From assembly GCA_010092805.1 (NCBI GenBank), contig JAADYY010000150.1:1-7977 (forward strand): a DNA stretch of 7,977 nucleotides, written 5' to 3'. Positions 1 through 6,073 of the stretch are shown here, piece by piece. This DNA comes from Chloroflexota bacterium. Lineage in GTDB: Bacteria; Chloroflexota; Anaerolineae; Aggregatilineales; Phototrophicaceae. Within the stretch, counting starts at the first letter, position 1, and each line of letters begins with the position of its first letter. The notes below the pieces were generated by a model, which was not told the DNA's origin, ran no database searches, and was given only the letters and a program-made list of their open reading frames with translations. The position numbers and the translations under genes are program-made.

Positions 1-45
1 CTGTACGACGCCCCGGCTTCGGCCCCAGCCTTTACGAAAGTGTAG
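1..45 (+). CDS. DhaK-type kinase subunit, C-terminal end only
   Basis: The first 15 codons, read in frame 1, encode LYDAPASAPAFTKV followed by TAG at 43-45. Dihydroxyacetone kinase K subunits characteristically end in a Trp/Tyr-Asp-Ala-Pro segment followed by a short tail, and the next gene is a DhaL subunit only 11 bases downstream, so this is read as the end of dhaK. In this family DhaK binds the ketone substrate covalently through a histidine as a hemiaminal; that part lies outside the window. The call rests on the 14-residue tail plus context. The substrate may be dihydroxyacetone or a related ketose such as erythrulose. Confidence 0.72.
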   Translation: MYDAPASAPAFTKV

Positions 46-56
46 GTGCCGCGATC

Positions 57-689
57 ATGGCAGACAATGCAGTGATCGCTGGGCAGTGCCTTGACGCGGC
101 GCTCACGATCATTCTGGAAAAGGAACCGGAGTTGGCGCGCCTCGATTCGGTCGCCGGGGACGGTGATCACGGCGCAGGGATGGCACGCGGCTTCCGCGCC
201 GCAGTCACAGTTGAGCGTGCGGGCACGGCGGGGCAAGTGTGCATGAACGCGGGGATGGCCTTCTCGAACGCGGCGGGCGGCGCTTCTGGTGCCCTGGTCG
301 GCACACTGATCATGACGATTGGCAGCGGCTTGCAAGGCGAAGACCTCGACGCCGCGAAAGTCCACGCGGCGTTGTCCAGCGGTTATGAGGCGATCTGCAA
401 GCTGGGCAAGGCGGAAGTCGGCGACAAAACGATGCTCGACACGCTCGACCCGTTCATCAAGGCGTATGGTGAAGCGGCGGCAGCGGGTGCGAGCATCACC
501 GGCGCGTGGCAGCAGGCGCTCCCCGCCGCGGAAGCCGGGATGGAGTCGACCAAAGACATGATCAGCAAGCGGGGACGCTCAGCCGCGCTAAAAGAGAAGA
601 GTCGCGGCACCCATGATCCCGGCGCGACCTCCATGTATCACATTCTTGTTGCTGTGGGTGGGGTCTTGCAGCAAGAATGCCCGGATTAA
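57..689 (+). CDS. dhaL: DhaL-type kinase subunit (nucleotide-binding half of a dihydroxyacetone/ketose kinase)
   Basis: A 210-residue protein of the usual DhaL length. The family motifs are all in order: the Asp triad D30, D35 and D37 in LDSVAGDGDHG, which in this family holds the two Mg2+ ions and the nucleotide phosphates; the glycine-rich GGASGALVGT at 74-83; GDKTMLD at 122-128; RGRSA at 172-176; and HDPGATS at 186-192. The enzyme would act in the cytoplasm with the DhaK protein encoded just upstream, transferring phosphate to the DhaK-bound ketone. The ATG at 57 lies 11 bases after the dhaK stop, with AGGTG about 8 bases before it, so the two are co-transcribed. No DhaM gene follows; the next gene is convergent. 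The pair could therefore be ATP-dependent and not PTS-dependent, and could act on a ketose other than dihydroxyacetone. Family identity is firm; substrate and phosphate donor are inference. Confidence 0.93.
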   Translation: MADNAVIAGQCLDAALTIILEKEPELARLDSVAGDGDHGAGMARGFRAAVTVERAGTAGQVCMNAGMAFSNAAGGASGALVGTLIMTIGSGLQGEDLDAAKVHAALSSGYEAICKLGKAEVGDKTMLDTLDPFIKAYGEAAAAGASITGAWQQALPAAEAGMESTKDMISKRGRSAALKEKSRGTHDPGATSMYHILVAVGGVLQQECPD

Positions 690-715
690 TCAACCAGCAC
701 CGCTGAACCAGAATC

Positions 716-756
716 GATCAGGCTTGCCGCGATGCGTTGGCAAGCCCGATTTGATC
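716..756. terminator. Hairpin between convergent genes, possible bidirectional terminator
   Basis: A perfect 8-bp inverted repeat, GGCTTGCC (721-728) and GGCAAGCC (739-746), encloses a 10-base loop. An outer GATCA (716-720) and TGATC (752-756) extends the symmetry with an unpaired CGATT on one side. It lies in the 91-bp gap between the dhaL stop and the cupin gene stop, where a terminator serving both strands is expected. There is no clean T-tract on either side, so intrinsic termination may be weak. Confidence 0.5.
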
Positions 757-780
757 ATGCAACTTGATACAGGAATGGCT

Positions 781-1974
781 TTACGCGGGCTGGCAATCCG
801 GCCCGAAGTGACGCAGCAGCACCAGCGGCTCGGTGCCGTTGTTGGTGACGGTGTAGCCGCCGCGCGCAGTCTCATCAGTGACGAAGTATTCGTCGAGCGT
901 CACATCGCCGAAGCGAATGAACGTCGGCGTCTCGACCGGATGCACACCCACCGTACCGCGCCCCTGAGTCGCGAACACACCACACGCGCCGGGGTCGGTG
1001 ATGGTCACACTCACGCCGGGCTGAACGGTCAGCTCTTTAGCGCTGAACACATCTTCGCCTAACGACTTGCCGTAGATCACCCATTTGTCGCTGTAGCCGT
1101 CGCCCGTGTTATCGACTTTGCCGGGCAGATGATAGGTCTCTTTAATGTTGGGCAGGATGTTGGCTTCCCAATCGATCAGCTCCATGACGAAATCGAGATC
1201 CTGCTTCTTTTCGGTGGGTACATCCTTGACGAGCATGTCAAACGGGACGACCTTGCCCTCAACAACCGACTGGAACATCGCAAAGGTATCAGTGCCCCAC
1301 TGCACCTCGTAGGTCACCAGCGAGCCGGGCGCGTGCAGCACACCGGGCGGGGTGAACCAACCTTCGCCAATCGGGAAGACATAGGCTTTCGAGTATTGGA
1401 GGATGCCGTTATCGCCCTTGTTCCAATTTTCCAGCGCGCGGCGGATGTCTTCTTTCGTCGTGCCGGGTTCCAGCCCAAAGAACGTGAACGGGAAATCGTT
1501 CAGGCGCGGGTTGTACTGCGGCGGGAAATAATATGCCTCCGGCTTATGCACTTCGTTGACGAGCGCCGCATGTTCGGCGTTGGGATGCAGGTGATATGGC
1601 AGCGGCCCTTGATTATCGAACAGCTTGCCGAGCGTGGGCCAGCGGCCATACTTCTCCAGCATCGGCGCGCCGATAATCGACGCCCCCGCCTCTTCGACGG
1701 CATCGCGCAGCATGAAGCGCGCGCCGTCCGGCCCCGCGACATAGCTCAGGCCCTCGTCGGTCGGCATATCGGGGCCGTTGGCTGGGCTGGTCGTCGAGCA
1801 AAGCCAGCGTTCATCCAGGCCACCGCGATCTGCGCCCAAAGCATACAGATCGTCTTCAGCCAGCCGGAGCCGGCGGCCCGGCACCGCGAACGCACGCGGC
1901 ACCCAACACGGCACCATATGCAGAATGCCCTGCCCCGCGTTTAGGGCGTTATCTAAATCTTGCCTCAATGTCAT
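781..1974 (-). CDS. Cupin-fold protein resembling type I mannose-6-phosphate isomerase
   Basis: A 397-residue soluble protein with no signal peptide or membrane helix. Four putative metal ligands are visible in the arrangement used by type I phosphomannose isomerases: H128 and H130 in PYHLHP, E146 in HKPEAYY, and H214 in PPGVLHAPG. A second, C-terminal beta-rich part (about 300-397) looks like a further cupin barrel. Conserved-looking blocks such as VPCWVPRAFAVPGRR near the N-terminus and LENWNKGDNG at 181-190 resemble proteins found beside RbsABC-type transporters, for which I recall no established function. As last gene of the transporter operon it probably isomerises or modifies the imported sugar in the cytoplasm. 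The ATG at 1974 was chosen because AAGGAG lies 9 bases upstream; an in-frame extension to 2058 would overlap the permease gene and adds no conserved sequence. Fold and metal site are fairly secure; reaction and substrate are not. Confidence 0.8.
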   Translation of the reverse strand: MTLRQDLDNALNAGQGILHMVPCWVPRAFAVPGRRLRLAEDDLYALGADRGGLDERWLCSTTSPANGPDMPTDEGLSYVAGPDGARFMLRDAVEEAGASIIGAPMLEKYGRWPTLGKLFDNQGPLPYHLHPNAEHAALVNEVHKPEAYYFPPQYNPRLNDFPFTFFGLEPGTTKEDIRRALENWNKGDNGILQYSKAYVFPIGEGWFTPPGVLHAPGSLVTYEVQWGTDTFAMFQSVVEGKVVPFDMLVKDVPTEKKQDLDFVMELIDWEANILPNIKETYHLPGKVDNTGDGYSDKWVIYGKSLGEDVFSAKELTVQPGVSVTITDPGACGVFATQGRGTVGVHPVETPTFIRFGDVTLDEYFVTDETARGGYTVTNNGTEPLVLLRHFGPDCQPA

Positions 1975-1983
1975 CCTGATGAT

Positions 1984-1989
1984 CTCCTT
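1984..1989 (-). promoter_or_regulatory. Ribosome binding site deciding the cupin start
   Basis: On the minus strand AAGGAG lies nine bases before the ATG at 1974. It is the best Shine-Dalgarno match in the operon and argues against the upstream in-frame start at 2058, which lies inside the permease coding region. Confidence 0.8.
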
Positions 1990-2017
1990 GTGCTGCAAGT
2001 GTAAGTAAAGTGTACAG

Positions 2018-2995
2018 CTACTTAATGATCCCAATTTTGGAGCGGTCAATGGTGACAAACACCGCCGCGATCAGCACGACGCCACGTACAATATTCTGCA
2101 AGAACGGATCGACGCCGAGCATATTCATGCCGTTGCTGAGGATGGTCAGCACTAACGCGCCGATCACCGTGCCCTGAATACTGCCGACGCCACCTGTCAG
2201 CGGCGTACCGCCGACGACCACCGCCCCAATCACATCGAGTTCCAGTCCCTCACCAAGCTGCGCTGTCGCTGCGTAGTTGCGCGCACTTTGCAGCAGCCCA
2301 GCGATCCCGCAGAGCAGCCCCAGCAGCGCAAACATCATGATCTTGACACGATCCACTTTGATGCCCGTCAAGCGCGCGACACGCTCACCACCGCCGATGG
2401 CGCGCACCTGCCGCCCGAACACGGTGAAGTTCAGGATCACGAATGCGATGATGGCGATCACCGCAGCGATGATCGCAGCGTTGGGCAGCCCCGGCCCGAT
2501 GGGGCCAGCGTAAAAGCCGATGAAGTCCCGGTCGGTGATCGAAACCGGTGCGCCACGCATTGCGTAGAGAACGATGCCGCGATACGCCACCAACGTCCCC
2601 AGCGTCACCATGAATGACGGCACCTTACCTTTGGCGAAGATCACGCCGTTGATCAACCCAGCGACCAGCCCGACGAGCGCAGCAGGCAGAATCGCGAAAA
2701 TGCCCAGCTCATCGGACGTGGATGCTGCCGCCAACGCCGCCAGCGCCACCATCGACCCCACCGATAGATCGATAGAGCCAGCGATGATCACGAACGTCAT
2801 GCCCAGCGCCACGACCAACAGCGTGACGGTCTGGCGCAGCACAATGGAGAGGTTGGCCTGGGTCAGGAAGCGATCCGACATTAAGCTGAATACCAAGACC
2901 AGGATAAACAGCAAAATGATCGGGAAGAGGTTACGCAGTTCGATGCGCCCACCGGGGGCACGCACCCGCGCCGAAATTGTTGTTAAAATGCCCAT
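2018..2995 (-). CDS. RbsC-type sugar ABC transporter permease (CUT2 family)
   Basis: A 325-residue very hydrophobic protein of the BPD_transp_2 permease type, which forms the membrane channel as a dimer. Hallmarks visible: a first helix at about 24-39; the family block GSIDLSVGSMVALAA at 73-87; NGVIFAKGKVPSFMVTLGTL at 116-135, the usual 'pure function through proteins reaching the ATPase' region; the cytoplasmic coupling loop GRQVRAIGGGERVARLTGI at 194-212; and a C-terminal block with GAVVVGGTPLTGGVGS at 257-272. It follows the ATPase gene by 59 bases and precedes the cupin gene by 43, in the same operon. No clear Shine-Dalgarno precedes the ATG at 2995, so the start is less certain than for its neighbours, although the length fits the family. 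It should import a monosaccharide, sugar alcohol or similar small polyol; the specificity cannot be told from sequence. Confidence 0.93.
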   Translation of the reverse strand: MGILTTISARVRAPGGRIELRNLFPIILLFILVLVFSLMSDRFLTQANLSIVLRQTVTLLVVALGMTFVIIAGSIDLSVGSMVALAALAAASTSDELGIFAILPAALVGLVAGLINGVIFAKGKVPSFMVTLGTLVAYRGIVLYAMRGAPVSITDRDFIGFYAGPIGPGLPNAAIIAAVIAIIAFVILNFTVFGRQVRAIGGGERVARLTGIKVDRVKIMMFALLGLLCGIAGLLQSARNYAATAQLGEGLELDVIGAVVVGGTPLTGGVGSIQGTVIGALVLTILSNGMNMLGVDPFLQNIVRGVVLIAAVFVTIDRSKIGIIK

Positions 2996-3054
2996 GTTTC
3001 GAATGAACCTAACTATGCAGGGACAATGGCTGCACCGCCCTCAGCGTGACGGGG

Positions 3055-4548
3055 CTAAATCATGTGGGAAATAATGTCTTTTTCCGCAGGGATGGTGTCA
3101 AGGCCCGCGAATTCCTGGCTGATGATCCCCTTGCGCATGATGATGAGCCGGTCGCTCATGCCAATGAGTTCAAGCAGATCTTCGCTCAGCAGGATGACGG
3201 CCAGGCCAGCGTCCGCCAGGCGACGTATGATCTGGTAGATTTGCATACGCGCACCCACGTCGATGCCGCGCGTTGGGTTGTTGAGCAGCAGCACCTTTGG
3301 CTCCGGCGCAATGCATTTGCCAAGCACCACCTTCTGCAAATTACCGCCACTCAGCGAATTGCACGGCGCGTTCGCACCAGACGCTTTAATCTGAATTGCG
3401 GTGATCAGCTCTTCAACGAGGCGGCGTTCGGTCTCACGGTTGAGCACCCCGCTTCGGTTGGGCATGACCGCCATCGACAGATTCTCGCGCACGGTAAAAT
3501 CGATGATCAACCCTTCACCGGTCCGGTCACCAGGCAGATACGCGACCCCACGCGCCCAGGCATCCGACGGGTTGCGCGGATGGTACGGCACACCCGCAAA
3601 CCACATCTGGCCCTGGCGCAGCGGCACATCCCCGGCGATCAGCCTGATGATCGCCTCGCCGCCTGATCCTTTGAGGCCGCCAATGCCCAGAATCTCGCCG
3701 CGCCGCAGTTCGAGATCGAAGGGTTCCAAACGTTCGCGATCCGCGACTTGCTCAAGTTTCAGGATCACTTCGTTCGGGTGTTTGCCGTTCGCAGGCTGCG
3801 CCGTTGGGTAGATCTGCTCCCCAATTTCACGCCCAACCATCCGCGCCTCGATTTGCTTGGTCGTCAGTTCGCCAACGGCATAATCCCCAATGTGCTGGCC
3901 ATCGCGCAGAATCGTGATCGAGTCGGCAATCCGCTCGATCTCATCAAGGTGATGGGATATGTACCCGACAGCGAGCCGCCGCTCCTTCAACTTGGCGATC
4001 ACGGCGAACAGGGCGTCCATTTCCTGAGTGTTCAGAAACGCCGTCGTCTCGTCGAGTAGCAGTACCTTGGGATCATACGCCAGCGCGCGCGCGATTTCGA
4101 TGATCTTCAGTTGGCCCAGGTTGAGCTGGCTCAGCGGTTGGTTGACCGAGATCCCGGCTTCCAACGCATCAAGCATCGTCTGCGCAGAAGCGCGGAGCTT
4201 GCGCCAACCCGTGAACCCCAACGGCCCGCTGAATTCATGCAGGCGGTCAATGTAGATGTTCTCCGCGATGCTGATCGACGGGATGATTGTGATCTCCTGG
4301 AACACCAATGCGACCCCGGCGTCCTGCGCATCGCGGAGGCTGCGCGGTTCGTAGGGCTGATCATCTAATGTCAGGTGGCCTTCGTCCTTCAGCACTGCCC
4401 CGGCGCAGATTTTGAACAGCGTTGATTTGCCCGCGCCGTTTTCACCCACCAGGGCGTGGACTTCGCCCGCTTCCAGCGACAATGAGACACCGTCCAGCGC
4501 GCGCGTGGCCCCGAACGATTTCCTGATGTTTTCGGCTTTGAGTAGCAA
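3055..4548 (-). CDS. RbsA/MglA-type sugar ABC transporter ATP-binding protein with two nucleotide-binding domains
   Basis: A 497-residue tandem ATPase, the usual length for this family, which drives the permease from the cytoplasmic face. Domain 1 has Walker A GENGAGKST at 35-43, Q-loop Q84, Walker B/catalytic LLLDETTA (D166, E167) and the switch His in SHH (199-200); its signature is the unusual LNLGQ (142-146). Domain 2 has a good signature LSGGN (398-402) and the TRGIDVGA block, but a Walker A-like GLKGSGGE (291-298) without the Lys, and NNPTRGID at 423-430 where DEPTRGID is expected, so Walker B Asp and catalytic Glu are both Asn. Loss of the domain 2 Lys is common in this family; loss of the acidic pair is less usual. 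The TTG at 4548 was chosen because GGAGG lies 6 bases upstream and the homology starts at once; the in-frame ATG at 4815 lies within the binding-protein gene. Confidence 0.93.
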   Translation of the reverse strand: MLLKAENIRKSFGATRALDGVSLSLEAGEVHALVGENGAGKSTLFKICAGAVLKDEGHLTLDDQPYEPRSLRDAQDAGVALVFQEITIIPSISIAENIYIDRLHEFSGPLGFTGWRKLRASAQTMLDALEAGISVNQPLSQLNLGQLKIIEIARALAYDPKVLLLDETTAFLNTQEMDALFAVIAKLKERRLAVGYISHHLDEIERIADSITILRDGQHIGDYAVGELTTKQIEARMVGREIGEQIYPTAQPANGKHPNEVILKLEQVADRERLEPFDLELRRGEILGIGGLKGSGGEAIIRLIAGDVPLRQGQMWFAGVPYHPRNPSDAWARGVAYLPGDRTGEGLIIDFTVRENLSMAVMPNRSGVLNRETERRLVEELITAIQIKASGANAPCNSLSGGNLQKVVLGKCIAPEPKVLLLNNPTRGIDVGARMQIYQIIRRLADAGLAVILLSEDLLELIGMSDRLIIMRKGIISQEFAGLDTIPAEKDIISHMI

Positions 4549-4554
4549 GGTAGG

Positions 4555-4559
4555 CCTCC
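4555..4559 (-). promoter_or_regulatory. Ribosome binding site for the TTG start of the ATPase gene
   Basis: GGAGG on the minus strand lies six bases before the TTG at 4548. No ATG or GTG is available in frame between this site and the first conserved residues, which makes TTG the likely start. Confidence 0.75.
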
Positions 4560-4573
4560 GTTCGCCACTGAGC

Positions 4574-4604
4574 AAAACGGCAGGGAGTCTTTCGACCCCC
4601 CGCC
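4574..4604 (-). terminator. GAAA-capped stem-loop between binding-protein and ATPase genes
   Basis: Read on the minus strand, GGCGGGGGGTC (4604-4594) pairs with GACTCCCTGCC (4589-4579), giving an 11-bp stem with two G-U pairs and a GAAA tetraloop (4593-4590), followed by GTTTT. It lies 27 bases after the binding-protein stop in an 82-base gap. Such elements after binding-protein genes are known to protect the upstream transcript end or partly terminate, so that the binding protein is made in excess over the membrane components. The short T-run suggests partial and not full termination. Confidence 0.68.
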
Positions 4605-4630
4605 GCCGCAACGACGAACATGCGTTGGGT

Positions 4631-5791
4631 TTAGCTACCCGCTTCCGCCGTCGCCTCAGGTTCTTCTTCCATGGCATCGCCCATGGCGTCATCCATAGCG
4701 TCGTCGCCCATGGTGCTGTACTCAAGTTCGAAGGTGGCCGGCGGTGCATCCGCGTTGAAGACACGCGAGCGCTCCTGCCAATCGTAGGCGGGCACCCCTT
4801 CGGGGAAGTCCGCACGGAACTGCTCCACCAGATCCACCGTCAGCGGCAGCAGATCGAGCTGAACATTGGCCTGATCCGCCGGGATTTCCAGCCCATTGAG
4901 GAAGTCGTGCATCAGCACCAGCGCGAAGCCGCCTTGCAGCCAGTGCCCGCCGATGTCGAAGAGCAGGCTGCCGTCTTCAACAGCCACCACATTTTCCGGG
5001 TTGAGATCCATGCCGACGACCAGCACATCCTCACCGGGGGTGACGCCAGCATTCTGCAACGCCACGATCACGCCAGTGGCGGTACCACCGTTGGCCGCCC
5101 ACACACCGCGAATTTCCGGGTTGCCCTGGTACAGCGCGGCGAAAGCTTCCTGCGAGGTATCGCGCACGAAGTTCCCGTTGACCGCGCCCGCGAGCGTCAC
5201 ATCTGGGTTTTCGGCCAGCGCACGGTCAAAACCAGCGCGGCGATCAATGGCCACCGAAGTGCCGGGCGTGCCATCCACCACACCCACGACCATTTCCATG
5301 TCGCGGGCGCGCATTTCCTCGAAGAGCGTGGTCGCCATCGCGTAACCTGCCGCTTCATCGCTGGGGCCGATGAACGCGAGGTAGTTCGGGAAGTCCGCAT
5401 CCTGCGGGTTGATGTTGTCGAGGTAAACATCAGTCATGATCACCGGGGTGCCGCTGAAGGCGGTGTCGTTGAGCGCCTTGATGCCGGTATTCCAGTACGG
5501 CACATGGATGAGACCATCAACGCCACGCGCCACCAGGTCTTCGATGTTGCTCGCCATCGTGTCTGGGTTGTTGTCGGCATTCAGCACGACCAGTTCGATG
5601 CCGTAGGCTTCAGCGCCTTCCCGCATGAACTCGACATACTGATTCCAGAACTGCGCATCCAGGGTCGGCACCGTTGCGCCAATGACAAGCGGTTCTTCAT
5701 CCTGTGCGGTCGCCACGACCAACCCAGTCACCAGCGCGGTCATCACGACCAACGCCACAATCAACACCTTGTAAGTCACTTTTTGCTGCAT
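4631..5791 (-). CDS. Sugar ABC transporter substrate-binding protein (RbsB-like, periplasmic-binding fold type I)
   Basis: A 386-residue exported binding protein. Residues 1-30 form a signal sequence with a hydrophobic core at about 8-28 and an ATAQ possible cleavage site; there is no lipobox Cys. The mature part starts with EPLVIGATVPTLDAQFWNQY, the typical first strand and ligand-contact region of RbsB-like proteins, and has NADNNPDTMASNIEDLVARGVDGLI at about 71-95 (family pattern of binding-domain helix and strand), a hinge region with DGTPGTSVAIDRRAGFDRAL (173-192), WAANGGTATGVIVAL (231-245) and VVGMDLNPE (258-266). It delivers ligand to the permease. An acidic Met/Ala-rich tail (361-386) is added beyond the normal end. 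GAGAGG lies 6 bases before the ATG. First gene of the four-gene operon. Ligand unknown: probably a sugar or polyol. Confidence 0.93.
   Translation of the reverse strand: MQQKVTYKVLIVALVVMTALVTGLVVATAQDEEPLVIGATVPTLDAQFWNQYVEFMREGAEAYGIELVVLNADNNPDTMASNIEDLVARGVDGLIHVPYWNTGIKALNDTAFSGTPVIMTDVYLDNINPQDADFPNYLAFIGPSDEAAGYAMATTLFEEMRARDMEMVVGVVDGTPGTSVAIDRRAGFDRALAENPDVTLAGAVNGNFVRDTSQEAFAALYQGNPEIRGVWAANGGTATGVIVALQNAGVTPGEDVLVVGMDLNPENVVAVEDGSLLFDIGGHWLQGGFALVLMHDFLNGLEIPADQANVQLDLLPLTVDLVEQFRADFPEGVPAYDWQERSRVFNADAPPATFELEYSTMGDDAMDDAMGDAMEEEPEATAEAGS
4670..4711 (-). repeat. Coding low-complexity repeat in the binding-protein tail
   Basis: Residues 361-374 of the binding protein read MGDDAMDDAMGDAM, three copies of a DAM unit at intervals of three to four residues, followed by an EEEPEATAEAGS end. 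At the DNA level the CCATGGC/CCATAGC units recur. The tail is strongly acidic and probably disordered. It lies after the last family-like segment, so it is likely an appended extension that could vary in copy number. Confidence 0.75.
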
Positions 5792-5802
5792 TGAGATCCT
5801 CT

Positions 5803-5815
5803 CTTAAAGCTTAAG
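5803..5815. promoter_or_regulatory. Short inverted repeat just upstream of the binding-protein gene
   Basis: CTTAA-AGC-TTAAG is a perfect 5-bp inverted repeat with a 3-base spacer, touching the GAGAGG ribosome site of the binding-protein gene. It could be an operator or a small leader hairpin; an AT-rich 5-bp match can arise by chance. Confidence 0.3.
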
Positions 5816-5927
5816 TTTGTAGATGCTATTCGCTCATTTTGACTCGCACACGACCATTGATGAGCAGGCACGAGATCGAGCGGAAGTATGACACAATCTC
5901 ACCAACACAGCAACCTGCTCTCTGTGA

Positions 5928-5956
5928 TTTATAACAGAACTAACAAGCAGTAGTAA
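5928..5956 (-). promoter_or_regulatory. Candidate sigma-70-type promoter of the transporter operon
   Basis: On the minus strand TTACTA (5956-5951) and TATAAA (5933-5928) are separated by 17 bases, four and five matches respectively to the TTGACA and TATAAT consensus. Initiation would leave a leader of about 130 bases before the binding-protein ATG. An alternative, weaker pair lies closer to the gene (TTGCTG with CATACT near 5888). Confidence 0.4.
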
Positions 5957-6016
5957 CACGACTTGTGAGGAAGACAAGCTGGGAAACGCGCGCTTGAACC
6001 CATCTGGCTCCGGCAA

Positions 6017-6037
6017 GTTAACGCTGTTTTCGTTCAC
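6017..6037. promoter_or_regulatory. Operator-like imperfect inverted repeat
   Basis: GTTAACG and CGTTCAC, separated by seven bases, match as inverted repeats at six of seven positions. It lies about 60 bases upstream of the candidate -35 box of the transporter operon and just past the end of the hydrolase-like gene, so it could bind a sugar-responsive regulator. No regulator gene is in the window, and the site is not recognised as belonging to a known family. Confidence 0.3.
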
Positions 6038-6073
6038 GAGATTCTCACTTGACGCGGCCAACGCGAAGCGAAC

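Larger units (their letters stand above)
5792..6073. other. 282-bp intergenic region upstream of the transporter operon
   Basis: No credible gene is visible; a 75-codon open frame on the minus strand (6061-5834) has no recognisable protein features and no good start context. The region is less GC-rich than its flanks around 5800-5950, as expected for a promoter region. It holds the binding-protein ribosome site (GAGAGG at 5803-5798), a candidate promoter (5956-5928) and two short inverted repeats (5803-5815 and 6017-6037). No convincing terminator for the hydrolase-like gene ending at 6074 was seen. Confidence 0.6.

Noticed and set aside
1129..1944. 271-codon open frame on the plus strand antisense to the cupin gene
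   Set aside because: The minus strand has a conserved cupin with metal ligands and a good ribosome site; the plus-strand translation has no recognisable features.
1975..2058. N-terminal extension of the cupin protein to an ATG at 2058
   Set aside because: It would overlap the permease gene end and ignore the AAGGAG site placed nine bases before the ATG at 1974.
4549..4815. N-terminal extension of the ATPase to an ATG at 4815
   Set aside because: The extra 89 residues are Arg/Pro-rich, overlap the binding-protein gene in another frame and have no family similarity; the TTG at 4548 has GGAGG six bases upstream.
4412..5794. 460-codon open frame on the plus strand antisense to the binding-protein and ATPase genes
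   Set aside because: It lies opposite well-recognised genes and its His/Arg-rich translation shows no family motif; it is typical of antisense frames in GC-rich coding DNA.
5834..6061. 75-codon minus-strand open frame in the intergenic region
   Set aside because: It has no similarity, signal or membrane segment that I can see, no good ribosome site, and covers the likely promoter of the transporter operon.
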